DNA of 64,000 nt from Microseira sp041929235. GTDB taxonomy: Bacteria > Cyanobacteriota > Cyanobacteriia > Cyanobacteriales > Aerosakkonemataceae. The translations under genes were made by a program, and so were the position numbers. Shown here one piece after another: positions 19,008-28,256 of the stretch; the stretch's first letter is position 1; every line of letters starts with the position of its first letter. The stretch lies in assembly GCF_041929235.1 (NCBI RefSeq), contig NZ_JBHFNP010000049.1, positions 1-64,000 of the forward strand, in the 5' to 3' direction. The notes under the pieces are model-generated. The model was not told the origin of the DNA and ran no database searches. It saw only the letters and a program-made list of their open reading frames with translations.

Positions 19008-19871
19008 ATGGGTAAAATTTGGGAACTCGATTTCTATTCCCGTCCAATCCTGGACGAAAACAAGAAAAAAGTATGGGAAGTGCTGATCTGCGAAAGTCCC
19101 CTCGAAGTGCGGGACGAGCCAGACTCTACTTTCCGCTATGCTCAGTATTGTTCTAATACGCAGGTGAATTCTGTTTGGTTGCGGCAGGCGCTAGAGGAGG
19201 CTATGGCTCAATCTGGGCAATCTCCCCAAAAAATCCGCTTCTTCCGTACCCAGATGAATAACATGATTACCAAAGCCTGCAACGATCTGGGTATCTCAGT
19301 TGCTCCCAGTCGGCGCACCTTTACCCTGAATCGGTGGCTAGACGAGCGGATGCGAGAAGTATACCCCAACCATCCCGGTTTTCAGGCAAATGTCCCCAAT
19401 CCTTCGGTTCAAATGCCAACCCAAGCACCCGAATCTTTACCGGATGCCTTAGTGGGACAGCAGTGGGCATTTGTAACTTTAGAGGCATCGGCCTTTGAAG
19501 AAATGCACGAGTGGGAAATTGACTTTCGGGAAGCTTTTCCGCTGAAAAATCTAGGAATAACCCCCGATACGAAGATTCCCGGCTTGATAATTTTCTCGCC
19601 TAGAGCCTTGCCCTTGGCTGGGTGGCTCTCCGGATTGGATTTAGGAAGTATCAAAATTGACAGTGAAAAAGACCGATTGCTGCTGGAAACGGGAATGAGC
19701 GATCGCTCGATATTGGCGAATCTCAAAGATCGGGCGCTGCTAGCAGAGGCGAAAGGGTTTGAACAAGCGAAGCAGAAGGCACAGGGGGTACATTTTTTAG
19801 CCGTGCAATCCAATCCGCAAGCAGAATCTTTTGCCGGTTTTTGGCTGTTGCAGGAATTGGGGAATGGGTGA
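19008..19871 (+). CDS. Tab2/Atab2-like RNA-binding protein (DUF1092)
   Basis: 287 residues from ATG 19008; TTG 18993 and ATG 18996 are in frame but homologues begin MGKIWELDFYSRP. The N-terminal WELDFYSRPILDE and the internal FFRTQMNNMI motif are characteristic of the Tab2 family. In algae and plants these proteins bind the psaB mRNA leader and promote photosystem I assembly; the cyanobacterial role is inferred to be similar. It lies on its own between repeats. Confidence 0.85.
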   Translation: MGKIWELDFYSRPILDENKKKVWEVLICESPLEVRDEPDSTFRYAQYCSNTQVNSVWLRQALEEAMAQSGQSPQKIRFFRTQMNNMITKACNDLGISVAPSRRTFTLNRWLDERMREVYPNHPGFQANVPNPSVQMPTQAPESLPDALVGQQWAFVTLEASAFEEMHEWEIDFREAFPLKNLGITPDTKIPGLIIFSPRALPLAGWLSGLDLGSIKIDSEKDRLLLETGMSDRSILANLKDRALLAEAKGFEQAKQKAQGVHFLAVQSNPQAESFAGFWLLQELGNG

Positions 19872-19884
19872 TGGGAAAGGGGGA

Positions 19885-19978
19885 TGCTTCCGACGCGGGG
19901 ACGTGGAGACATGGAGACGCGGGGAATGTTTCTATACAAATCACCGCTCTCCCTTGTCTCCCATTCTCCGCCTCCTGA
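19885..19978. repeat. Dispersed GGAGACG/CTCCC hairpin repeat
   Basis: A purine-rich arm (GGGGACGTGGAGACATGGAGA) is followed by a pyrimidine-rich arm (CTCTCCCTTGTCTCCC). The same repeat type is found inside the ClC gene at 23766-23854. The rest of the 296-bp gap before pmbA (to 20167) shows no gene. Confidence 0.6.
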
Positions 19979-20167
19979 TCAACAACTACCCGTGCAAAAA
20001 ATATTTCAGTTGATCCCCATAGACTGGGAAAATTAACCAGAAAGACAATTGGGGGGAATTGAGCGGACAAGGAAAAGCTCTGCAAGCAGTATTTCTGCGG
20101 CGGGTTATATCCTTGATACCTCTATCCTAAGGGTCTTGGCGGTTGCAAATATATTCCACGGCAGGAT

Positions 20168-21481
20168 ATGGGGTCTCACGATTTGCCACAAGAGGCACAG
20201 GCAGAACAGCTGATCGAATTAGCCAAAAAAGCCGGGGCTAAAGCGGCTGAGGTCTATCAGTCGCGATCGCATACTAAACCAGTATTCTTTGAAGCTAACC
20301 GTCTCAAGCAGCTAGAAAGCGCTCAATCTGAAGGAACGGCGCTGCGGTTGTGGTTGGATGGACGTCCCGGTTTAGCAGTTGCTTATGGGCCCCTGGAAGC
20401 GCAAGCATTAGTAGAACGAGCGATCGCGCTGTCTTCTCTCAACGAACCCGAAACTGTGGAACTGACCAGTGGCTCAACAAAGTCATATCCTGACTTGGGA
20501 GAAGCGGTGCCAGTAGAACAGTTAGTCACTTGGGGAAAAGAAGCAATCGCGCTGATTCGAGACGCCCACGCAGAAGTCTTAGTCAGCAGCGAGTGGGAAT
20601 GCGAAGTTGAAAGCACCCGCCTGGTTAATTCAGAAGGACTCGATTACAGCTATACGGATACCACGCTCAGCTGCTATGTGGCAGCAGAATGGGTGCGGGG
20701 TGAGGATTTTTTAAGCGTTTCCGACGGTCAAACCCAACGGGATCTACTCGAACCTGCGGTATTAGCCCAGCAAATATTACAGCGGTTGGATTGGGCGAAA
20801 GAAAACATCTCCCCGCCCATCGGTCGCGTCCCGGTTTTGTTTACCGCCAAAGCCGCCGATATGCTCTGGGCAACGGTTTCGGCTGCCCTCAATGGCAAGC
20901 GGGTTTTGGAAGGTGCTTCCCCTTGGAGCGATCGCTTGGGCAAAGCTGTCACCCATCGCCATATCACGGTTTCCCAGCAACCCGAAGCTGGTCCCTACAG
21001 CTGCCCGTTTGACGATGAAGGTACTCCAACCCAACCCCTCACCTTGATCAAAAACGGCATTTTGCAGCTGTTTTATACCGACCGTACCACAGGTCGCCAA
21101 CTGAGTAGCGGCACTACAGGCAACGGATTCCGTCCGGATTTAGGCAGCTATCCGACGCCCGGATTGTATAACATGCTCGTGCAACCGGGTATTGGCACTT
21201 TGTCCGACTTGATGCAGCAGCTAGATGATGGATTGGTCGTGGATCAGATGTTGGGCGGCGGCGCCGGGATTTCTGGGGACTTTTCGATTAACGTGGATTT
21301 GGGCTATCGGGTTCAGCGAGGTCAAGTTGTAGGCCGGGTCAAAGATACGATGGTAGCGGGTAACGTCTACGCAGCACTCAAGCAACTCGTCGCACTCGGA
21401 GGCGATGGCGAGTGGAACGGTTCTTGTTTTACACCGTCTTTGATTGTTGAAGGTTTATCCGTAACGGGTAAAAGTTCTTAA
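20168..21481 (+). CDS. TldD/PmbA family protein (TldE-like subunit)
   Basis: 437 residues. The N-terminal half has the AELIELAKKAGA-like start of TldD/PmbA proteins, and the C-terminal half carries the glycine-rich segments SSGTTGNGFRPDLG and GGGAGISGDFSINVDLGYRV. No HExxxH zinc motif is present, so this is the PmbA/TldE type subunit rather than the catalytic TldD. In other bacteria TldD-TldE cleaves leaders of modified peptides. The TldD partner is not in the window. Confidence 0.88.
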   Translation: MGSHDLPQEAQAEQLIELAKKAGAKAAEVYQSRSHTKPVFFEANRLKQLESAQSEGTALRLWLDGRPGLAVAYGPLEAQALVERAIALSSLNEPETVELTSGSTKSYPDLGEAVPVEQLVTWGKEAIALIRDAHAEVLVSSEWECEVESTRLVNSEGLDYSYTDTTLSCYVAAEWVRGEDFLSVSDGQTQRDLLEPAVLAQQILQRLDWAKENISPPIGRVPVLFTAKAADMLWATVSAALNGKRVLEGASPWSDRLGKAVTHRHITVSQQPEAGPYSCPFDDEGTPTQPLTLIKNGILQLFYTDRTTGRQLSSGTTGNGFRPDLGSYPTPGLYNMLVQPGIGTLSDLMQQLDDGLVVDQMLGGGAGISGDFSINVDLGYRVQRGQVVGRVKDTMVAGNVYAALKQLVALGGDGEWNGSCFTPSLIVEGLSVTGKSS

Positions 21482-21484
21482 TAT

Positions 21485-21558
21485 TGAATGGGTAATTGCT
21501 GATTGCTAATTGCTGATCGCTAATTACCCATTAGCCATTAGCCATTAGCCACTAAGTA
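21485..21558. repeat. Heptamer repeat tract before clc
   Basis: Repeats of GCTAATTGCTGAT and TTAGCCA run between pmbA and the ClC gene. They are of the STRR type. Confidence 0.65.
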
Positions 21559-21560
21559 AT

Positions 21561-24314
21561 ATGTGGCCTCTGTCCATTCCCAAAGGCTTACGTCAGACGT
21601 TTCGACCCAGACGCCGATTGGCGATCGCCGAAGCTTGTCTGATTGGGTTAGTTGCCGCTTTAGCGGCTGTATTTCTGAAGGTTGCATCGGGATGGCTTGG
21701 GGGATGGCGAGTATCGCTTTCTCACCTCGCACCCGCTGGTATTGTCTTACCAGCAGTTGGCTTCTCGTTCGGATTTTTGGCTGGTTGGTTGGTGGATCGC
21801 TTTGCTACCGAGGCGAAGGGAAGCGGCATTCCCCAAGTCAAGGCGGCGCTGGCTGCTTTTCCCATCGCCCTAGATTTACGGGTTGCCTTAGTTAAATTAC
21901 TCAGCTGCATTTTGGCGCTGGGTTCGGGATTGGCTATCGGCAGACAAGGACCTACCGTCCAAGTAGGAGCCGCTTTAGCCGGACAACTCAGCGCCCTCAT
22001 CCCTACCTCTCCCGATCACCGCCGCCAAATGATTGCAGCCGGTGCGGGGGCGGGATTAGCCGCTGCGTTTAACGCACCCCTGGCTGGGGTGCTGTTTGCG
22101 ATTGAAGAACTGCTGCACGATGTCTCTAGCTTTACCCTAGGCACGGCTATTTTGGCTTCGTTTATCGGCGGGGTAGTTTCCCGACTGTTAGGCGGGAGAT
22201 CCCTCGAACTGAACCTGCAATTGACAGCTTCTCAAACTAGCTTTTCCATACCCGAAATCCCCTTTTACCTGTTGCTGGGAGTCGCTTGCGGGTTGTTGGG
22301 GGCGCTGTTTTGTCAGGGAATTTTCGCCAGCTTGAAATTTTATCAGCGCATGGTGCGACTGAGTTTGCCTTTTCGGGTAGGACTCGCCGGGATGGTTTCT
22401 GGGGCAATTGTGGCGTTGTTGCCGGTTTTCTTCAGGGATAACACGGGAATGCGGGAATTTTTGCTCGCGGGTGAAGCTAGCCCTCAGTTGGCGGCGATCG
22501 CTTTTGTCGCCCAATTCGGCCTCACCCTAATCGCTTTTGGATCTGGCGCACCGGGGGGTTTATTTGCGCCCTCCTTGATGTTGGGTTCGGCGCTGGGTTA
22601 CCTGGTGGGACTGTTGGAAACCAATATGGTGGGATATGGTGCGCCGACGACTTACGCTTTGGCAGGGATGGGAGCGTTTTTTGGCGCTGTTTCCAAAGCC
22701 CCGATCACGGCGATCGCAATCGTATTCGAGATGACGACCGATTTCAATTTGCTGCTACCGCTGATGATCGGTTCTGTTACTTCCTACCTAGTTGCCGACG
22801 CGATTACATCTGGGTCAATTTATGACCGCATCTTGGAATTGAACGGCATTAAACTCGATAAAGCTACCCCCAAGGAAGGGATTTTAACCCAACTGAAGGC
22901 ATCAGATGTGATGCAACAACGGGTGGAAACCCTCAGCAGCAAGATGAGGGTTGATGAAGCGGTGCAAGCGTTCTCGCGATCGCATCACCGAGGGTTTCCT
23001 GTAGTTGACAACGGCAAGTTGGTAGGAATTGTCACCCAGAGCGACCTAGCTGCTATCGATCGACGCGCCCTGCCTCCTGATACGCCCCTGGAAGCAATCA
23101 TGACGCCAAAACCCGTAACGGTGGGAACTGGGGCTTCGTTGGCAGATGTGCTTTATCTGCTCAACCGCTATCAACTCAGCCGGTTACCCGTAGTGGAGGG
23201 TCGAAAGCTAGTTGGAATTATTACTCGTGCCGATATCATTCGAGTGGAAGCCGATCGGCTGGGGGGTAAAAATATGGAGATTGGGCCGCGTCCCCAACCT
23301 TCTTATGTAGTTTATCAAACACGTTCCCCATCGGTGGGCAAAGGTCGTCTGTTGGTGCCGTTGGCGAACCCCCACACTGCCGATGCACTGTTGCAAATCG
23401 CGGCTGCTATTGCGTGCGATCGCGACTACGAACTCGTTTGTTTGCAAATTATCTTAGTCGGGCGCCATAACTCTCCGGAAGAAACCCCCGTGCGGACAAC
23501 TTCTAGCCGCCGCTTGCTGCGAAAGGCAGAAAGTATCGGGCGCCAGTGGCACTTGCCGGTTCACACAGAGGTGCGCGTCGCCCACGATGTGGCTTTTGCG
23601 ATTTTAGAAACGATCGAAATTGAGCATATCGATTTACTCGTCATGGGCTGGAATGCCGAACCACCCAGCCCCGGTCGCATTTTTGGCAGTGCGATCGATA
23701 CCGCGATTCGGCAAGCCGCCTGCGAGGTGGTTCTGGTCAAATTGGGTGCTACGCGGGTTAATGGGGAAGAAGACACGGAGACGCCCCGACACGGGGATGC
23801 GGAGAGTAAAGATGTCTTGGCTCTCCCTTGTCTCCCTCTCTCCGCGTCTTCTTCCTATGCCCAATGCCCGATTCCCTTATGGGATCGCTGGTTGGTGCCG
23901 ATGGGGGGTGGTCCCAATGCCGAGTGCGCCGTTCGACTGCTTCCGGCACTCGTGGCGCTGGGTTATGCGCCCAAAATCCGACTTTGCCAGGTTTTCAAAC
24001 CCTCTGAAGCCATACCGACTACGCCGGTACTCGATCGCGCTGCCCAAAATTTACGGCAGCAACTAGACTCTTACTCCGCTGTTTGGAAGGGGAAGTCTGG
24101 GCGAAAGACACCCATTCCCGTCCTGGGAACTCACATCCGAGGCAATTCAGTGTCAGAAGCGGTGACGAAGCTGGCTAAATTCGACGGGTCTGATGTTGTT
24201 CTGCTGGGTGCTTCCCGCGAGGGTTTCCTGGAACAGGCAATTAAGGGGAATATTCCCTGTGCGATCGCTCGTGGTTGTGATTGTACGGTTATTCTGGTGC
24301 GGGGCAAATTTTGA
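21561..24314 (+). CDS. ClC-type chloride channel/antiporter with CBS and USP domains
   Basis: 917 residues. The membrane part (about 20-430) has the ClC selectivity motifs GSGIPQVK, GRQGPTVQ and GAPGGLFAPS, plus PLAGVLFAIEEL. Gln replaces Glu in the second motif, GRQGP for GREGP, which removes the gating glutamate; this would favour channel-like behaviour or altered coupling. Two CBS repeats follow (about 445-560), then two universal-stress-protein-like domains. Between the USP domains a dispersed hairpin repeat is read in frame (23766-23854). The protein would move chloride across the plasma membrane with adenine-nucleotide sensing by CBS. Confidence 0.92.
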   Translation: MWPLSIPKGLRQTFRPRRRLAIAEACLIGLVAALAAVFLKVASGWLGGWRVSLSHLAPAGIVLPAVGFSFGFLAGWLVDRFATEAKGSGIPQVKAALAAFPIALDLRVALVKLLSCILALGSGLAIGRQGPTVQVGAALAGQLSALIPTSPDHRRQMIAAGAGAGLAAAFNAPLAGVLFAIEELLHDVSSFTLGTAILASFIGGVVSRLLGGRSLELNLQLTASQTSFSIPEIPFYLLLGVACGLLGALFCQGIFASLKFYQRMVRLSLPFRVGLAGMVSGAIVALLPVFFRDNTGMREFLLAGEASPQLAAIAFVAQFGLTLIAFGSGAPGGLFAPSLMLGSALGYLVGLLETNMVGYGAPTTYALAGMGAFFGAVSKAPITAIAIVFEMTTDFNLLLPLMIGSVTSYLVADAITSGSIYDRILELNGIKLDKATPKEGILTQLKASDVMQQRVETLSSKMRVDEAVQAFSRSHHRGFPVVDNGKLVGIVTQSDLAAIDRRALPPDTPLEAIMTPKPVTVGTGASLADVLYLLNRYQLSRLPVVEGRKLVGIITRADIIRVEADRLGGKNMEIGPRPQPSYVVYQTRSPSVGKGRLLVPLANPHTADALLQIAAAIACDRDYELVCLQIILVGRHNSPEETPVRTTSSRRLLRKAESIGRQWHLPVHTEVRVAHDVAFAILETIEIEHIDLLVMGWNAEPPSPGRIFGSAIDTAIRQAACEVVLVKLGATRVNGEEDTETPRHGDAESKDVLALPCLPLSASSSYAQCPIPLWDRWLVPMGGGPNAECAVRLLPALVALGYAPKIRLCQVFKPSEAIPTTPVLDRAAQNLRQQLDSYSAVWKGKSGRKTPIPVLGTHIRGNSVSEAVTKLAKFDGSDVVLLGASREGFLEQAIKGNIPCAIARGCDCTVILVRGKF
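23766..23854 (+). repeat. Dispersed hairpin repeat translated in frame within the ClC gene
   Basis: GAAGAAGACACGGAG (23766-23780) pairs with CTCCGCGTCTTCTTC (23840-23854), 14 of 15 positions. The inner arms are purine- and pyrimidine-rich as in the intergenic copy at 19885-19978. It encodes EEDTETPRHGDAESK and a short following stretch, a low-complexity linker between the two USP-like domains. Confidence 0.7.
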
Positions 24315-24359
24315 ACCATTGAGCAATTCTTGCCGTTGTTTTTTGGTTGGACATATTTT

Positions 24360-24581
24360 CTACTCGGACTTTTCTGCATCAGTGAAGCTAGGAAGCTCAT
24401 CTAAGGAACATTGCAAGACACGGCACAAAGCCTGCATCTGACTAATAGTGAGCCTGGGTTCAAATCTTCCAGCTTCCCAATTACTTACCGTTTGGTCAGT
24501 CACGCCCACAGCATCCGCTACTTGTTTTTGCGTCAGTCCCAGTCGTTTCCTTAGCCTCATCAGCTTGCGGCTTGAGTTCAT
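24360..24581 (-). CDS. Small XRE-type HTH regulator, tandem pair member 2
   Basis: 73 residues from ATG 24581 (MNSSRKLMRLRKRLGLTQ). A TTG at 24605 overlapping the previous stop (TTGA) could instead be used through coupling. The HTH reads TQKQVADAVGVTDQTVSNWEAG, a canonical Cro/C1 fold. It is the second gene of a pair with the HTH gene at 24602-24802; the two are clear paralogues (both contain NWEAGR and a LDEL/LEDL ending). Confidence 0.85.
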   Translation of the reverse strand: MNSSRKLMRLRKRLGLTQKQVADAVGVTDQTVSNWEAGRFEPRLTISQMQALCRVLQCSLDELPSFTDAEKSE

Positions 24582-24601
24582 TTCCCCCACCCTAGTATGG
24601 C

Positions 24602-24802
24602 TCAATCTGCTAAATCCTCTAGTGTGAAATTTAGAAGGTCACATAAAGCTTTCATTTGATTAGGAGAGAGCTTTGGGATATATCTGCCAGCTTCCCAGTT
24701 TTGCACAGTAGTTACAGTCACGCCCAATTCAAGAGCAATTTGCCGCTGAGTGACACTCAGGGATTCTCTTCGTTCTTTGAGCTTTTCCCCCAAACTAGCC
24801 AT
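24602..24802 (-). CDS. Small XRE-type HTH regulator, tandem pair member 1
   Basis: 66 residues: one Cro/C1-type HTH domain (TQRQIALELGVTVTTVQNWEAG). It is transcribed toward, and may be translationally coupled with, the paralogue downstream. No target gene is adjacent, so the regulon is unknown. The pair probably arose by local duplication. Confidence 0.85.
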   Translation of the reverse strand: MASLGEKLKERRESLSVTQRQIALELGVTVTTVQNWEAGRYIPKLSPNQMKALCDLLNFTLEDLAD

Positions 24803-24961
24803 TGCTGTCTTATCCCCAAATTAGCTTAACCAATTTTACTTAACATAGCTATGCGCCTAATATTAAAGTCATGATTTCAGAGAGTCAGAAAGCCAGTGCA
24901 TCCGGCTACCAACCTCTCAGCACTGGCTCTGGCTCGAATTACACACGGAGACAAGTTAATT

Positions 24962-25153
24962 ATGCCTTACAAAGAACGCCTTAACGCTTGGGTGCTGGTT
25001 CGCCTGCTTCCCAACATGCAACGGGTGACTGTTGGTCAGTTTCGCAATCGTTCTGATGCAGATGGTCATCTAGAGATTCTGCGTCGCCTGATTCCCAACG
25101 CAACATTTGTGGTGATGTTCAACGCCGACCTGCATCGCGACGCAGCCAGCTGA
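24962..25153 (+). CDS. Small conserved-looking protein of unknown function
   Basis: 63 residues from ATG 24962. The sequence (WVLVRLLPNMQRVTVGQF, then RRLIPNATFVVMFNAD) suggests a compact alpha/beta domain, possibly similar to SPOR-like or single-strand nucleic-acid-binding minis, but no family is recognised. The in-frame ATG at 24896 lacks support. Its stop is followed by an inverted repeat (CGCGACGCAGC / GCGTCGCG) that may act in termination. Confidence 0.6.
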   Translation: MPYKERLNAWVLVRLLPNMQRVTVGQFRNRSDADGHLEILRRLIPNATFVVMFNADLHRDAAS

Positions 25154-25210
25154 CTCGCTGCGTCGCGATGCAGTTTGATATCATATCCGGTTGATTACCC
25201 TGAATTAGGA

Positions 25211-25407
25211 GTAGGGGCACGGCAACAAGAATCTCTGGCAAAAACAGATAACGTTAGTAATGCCGTGCCCCTACAAGACGACGCCATTGACGCAGTAGGG
25301 GCACGGCAATCAGGATCTCTTGGAAAAACAGATAACGTTAGCAGCAGGGGCACGGCAATCAGGATCTCTTGGAAAAACAGATAACGTTGATCGTGCCGTG
25401 CCCCTAC
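25211..25407. repeat. Palindromic repeat cluster with internal tandem copy
   Basis: An element at 25211-25274 has arms GTAGGGGCACGGCA and TGCCGTGCCCCTAC. A second at 25295-25407 has the same arms but an internal tandem duplication (~50 bp) carrying GGATCTCTTGGAAAAACAGAT twice-over in part. The family is the same as at 53-307. Confidence 0.8.
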
Positions 25408-25425
25408 ACGACGACGCAATTGAGT

Positions 25426-26559
25426 CTAAAAATCTACGCCTCGCTTGAGTTGAACGCCTCGATCGGCATAATGTTTGTGACAAATCATTTCGGAATGAAC
25501 GCTGGCGAGGTCGAAGTAATCTGGTGGATTGAGGCAACGCCCCGTGATAATGACTTCAGTATCGCGGGGTTTTCTTAACAAAGCTTGTACGATTGGTTCT
25601 ACTGGTAGCAGTTCCAGGTCAACGGTAGGGTTGAGTTCGTCGAGGATAATGGTTTTGTAGAGTCCAGAAGCGATCGCTGCTCTGGCAATTTCCCAGCCTC
25701 GTTCTGCTTCTACATAGTCTAGTTCCTGCTGTTGTCCGCGCCAAACGATCGCATCTCCACCGCAGCGCTGATGATCGACTAAATTCGGATAGCATTGCTG
25801 TAGTGCGGCGATCGCTGCGTCTTCGGTATACCCGCTTCCACCTTTGAGCCATTGTAAAATCAAGACGCGGTGCGACTGGTCTTGACTAATTCCCCTGCCA
25901 ATTGCCTGCAATGCCTTCCCCAAGGCGCTGGTAGATTTTCCTTTACCCGCACCCGTATAGATTTCAATTCCTTCAATTCCCCGTTCAATTGCTTTTGGGT
26001 GAAAGTGGGGTTTCATTTCCGAGTGCAGATCGGCAATTTCCAGCAGCGCTTGGGGTGCGCCTCGACCTGTGGCGATAATTTCCAAGTATTCTGGTTTGTG
26101 TTTGAGGGTGTGGACGACTTCATCCACCGACAGCAAGCCCAAGTCTAGCACTGGGTTGAGTTCGTCTAAAACGATTACCGAATACAGTCTTGAACCGATC
26201 GCGCCTTTAGCTACATCCCACCCGCGTTGCGCTTCTAGCCGATCAAAGCCGGTAATTTCATCTGCACCAAAATATTCTGCTCTACCCGTGCGAACCTGGT
26301 CTATCAGATGGGGAAAACCTTGTTGTAGGGCTGCGATCGCGCTATCTTCCTCGTATGTACGTTCCGGCCCTTTGAGAAAACGCAGCAGCAATACTCTAGC
26401 AGGCGCTGTGGCGTCGATTCCCAGACCTATCGACCGCAAAACCACACCCAACGCCGCCCTTGACTTGCCTTTCCCCGCACCGTCGTAGACGTGTATTTGA
26501 CCTGCGATGCGCTCAGTCCGCGCCACCGCCGTGCGAATGCCGATTCCGATTCTGCTCAT
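25426..26559 (-). CDS. Tandem CobO/BtuR-like P-loop ATPase (two fused domains)
   Basis: 377 residues made of two homologous halves. Each half has the CobO-type P-loop GAGKGKS (residues 27-33 and 203-209) and the Walker B-like LDELN (131-135 and 306-310). The single-domain family is cob(I)alamin adenosyltransferase, which transfers adenosyl to corrinoid cobalt; fused forms occur in cyanobacteria and their exact substrate is not settled. The two halves may form an internal pseudo-dimer. It is divergent from fraC, with about 110 bp between them. Confidence 0.88.
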   Translation of the reverse strand: MSRIGIGIRTAVARTERIAGQIHVYDGAGKGKSRAALGVVLRSIGLGIDATAPARVLLLRFLKGPERTYEEDSAIAALQQGFPHLIDQVRTGRAEYFGADEITGFDRLEAQRGWDVAKGAIGSRLYSVIVLDELNPVLDLGLLSVDEVVHTLKHKPEYLEIIATGRGAPQALLEIADLHSEMKPHFHPKAIERGIEGIEIYTGAGKGKSTSALGKALQAIGRGISQDQSHRVLILQWLKGGSGYTEDAAIAALQQCYPNLVDHQRCGGDAIVWRGQQQELDYVEAERGWEIARAAIASGLYKTIILDELNPTVDLELLPVEPIVQALLRKPRDTEVIITGRCLNPPDYFDLASVHSEMICHKHYADRGVQLKRGVDF

Positions 26560-26668
26560 AAATCTTCATTATAGTTGGGGCTAGAACCCTTTTTATAAAT
26601 TTGCTGCGAGATGGTAGAATTCGCAGGTACCGCTCAACCACCAAGTTGGAGTGTATGGAGGGTAATCC

Positions 26669-27238
26669 ATGTCGTTTTCTTTTGTGTTGCCTCTGCGGGC
26701 GATTGTATTTCAGATGTTATTTTTGTCACTGGCGATCGCGATTGAAGCCTTGGTTTTCCAAAAGCAATGGAAACTCAGCCGTAAAGCTAGTATAGAATAT
26801 TCCCTGGGACTGAATTTATTTTCCACTTGTCTCGGCTGGCTGGTTTTCTTTGCCGTTGATCGATTCTTGTCCACCAATCTGAAAAAACAAATTATCACCT
26901 TCATATTTTTTAATAACATTGTCGAAAATTCAACTGTCCCTGTAGGTGTAGTATATGGGGAAGTTGCTTTAATGGTATTTTTATGTTTTGTATTTATTTT
27001 AATAGCTGAATTGATATTTTTAGATGTGTGGCGAAACTTAGCGAAAGAAGCAACACCGGCAGAACAAGAAGAACAATCGGGCAGATATAGCCACACAATC
27101 ACAAGTTATTTGTACAAAAGATATTACGATTCTGCTAAGGCACGCATAACCTCAAGCACAATTTTGGTAGCAAATGCTTATAGCGGAACTGCGATTTTAT
27201 TCATGTTGTTCTTAACAAATATGTTTGGGATTAAATAA
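26669..27238 (+). CDS. fraC: Filament integrity protein FraC
   Basis: A 189-residue membrane protein with about three to four hydrophobic segments; the opening RAIVFQMLFLSLAIAIEAL matches the FraC family. FraC, with FraD, is needed in filamentous cyanobacteria for septal junctions and cell-cell molecular exchange. It is the first gene of fraC-fraD-fraE, the order known from Anabaena. The stop of fraC lies about 20 bp before the fraD ATG. Confidence 0.88.
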   Translation: MSFSFVLPLRAIVFQMLFLSLAIAIEALVFQKQWKLSRKASIEYSLGLNLFSTCLGWLVFFAVDRFLSTNLKKQIITFIFFNNIVENSTVPVGVVYGEVALMVFLCFVFILIAELIFLDVWRNLAKEATPAEQEEQSGRYSHTITSYLYKRYYDSAKARITSSTILVANAYSGTAILFMLFLTNMFGIK

Positions 27239-27257
27239 CAAACCAGAGATCGTGCTT

Positions 27258-28256
27258 ATGGATACGAAGATTTTAAACCAAATAATTACCTACCTGCTCC
27301 AGCTGCTGAAGAATTTTAAACCGCCAAAAATCTGGTCTTGGCAAACCCTAATATTAGCGAGTGTAATTGTAGGGGTTGCTGGGATAGCTTTTGCAGCATT
27401 CCTGCCGATTCTGGTTGTTGTGAGCGGTTTACTATTAATTATTGGGGTAGCATGGTACACAATAAAAGAACCGATAACGATTCAGGGAATTTCGATAGGT
27501 TCTTGGGTAACTGGAGCTTTAATTTGTCTGCTTTTATTTGGCATTTGGGGCGATCCAGCACTGCTAGCAGTAGGGGTTATTGCTTGGCCTCTGGTATCAG
27601 CAGCAGTTGCGGCAATACCTGAATTTTGGCAGGAGGGCTTAAAACTCAAAACTCCGAATCCAGGGGTGCGCCAAAACCTGACTATTTTGCTGCTGGTTAA
27701 CCTACTTTTAAGTTGTTGGCTATTATTTGGCTTTATCCTCCAAGGATGGTTACAACAATATCCCAGCATCGCAGCAGATGAGTTGGGTCGCAGCTTTTTT
27801 GTGAACAAAGTTGCCTTCGGTTCAAATTCGGTTCCCAGGGGGAATTTAGTCCTCGACGCCATAGAATCCCGCTTGAAAAATCAGATAGATGGTAAAGTTT
27901 GGCCTGACGTAGAGCGATGGTTATTAAATGCCAAGGATAGGGTGGTTAAACTGTCGGAAGAAGTGACGCAAAAAGAACTTCCTAGAGTTGAGGAAGACGC
28001 GCTGTGGGAATACGGAGCTGATGTTTCCGCAAGAGACTCAGGATATAATTTGAATCTGTTAGCCAACTGGCGCGGCCCCGGTACGAGAGTTGAAGGCTAT
28101 CATTTGAGAAAAGATTGTCGAGTTACTCTATCTAGGCGTCGAGGCGCAGCGGCGGGATCGCCGGTGAGTCTCAGCGATTTACAATGTAGTCCTGTAAGTC
28201 AGCCAGCGCGCGGACTACTTAACCTCAAATCACCCCAAGAAACGAAGAAAAATTAG
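27258..28256 (+). CDS. fraD: Filament integrity protein FraD
   Basis: 332 residues from ATG 27258; a TTG at 27225 overlapping fraC is possible. About five membrane segments fill residues 25-200, followed by a periplasmic domain with a short helical stretch (LKNQIDGKVWPDVERWLLNAKDRV). FraD localises to septa and forms part of the septal junction plug in Anabaena. The gene follows fraC directly, which supports the name. Confidence 0.86.
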   Translation: MDTKILNQIITYLLQLLKNFKPPKIWSWQTLILASVIVGVAGIAFAAFLPILVVVSGLLLIIGVAWYTIKEPITIQGISIGSWVTGALICLLLFGIWGDPALLAVGVIAWPLVSAAVAAIPEFWQEGLKLKTPNPGVRQNLTILLLVNLLLSCWLLFGFILQGWLQQYPSIAADELGRSFFVNKVAFGSNSVPRGNLVLDAIESRLKNQIDGKVWPDVERWLLNAKDRVVKLSEEVTQKELPRVEEDALWEYGADVSARDSGYNLNLLANWRGPGTRVEGYHLRKDCRVTLSRRRGAAAGSPVSLSDLQCSPVSQPARGLLNLKSPQETKKN

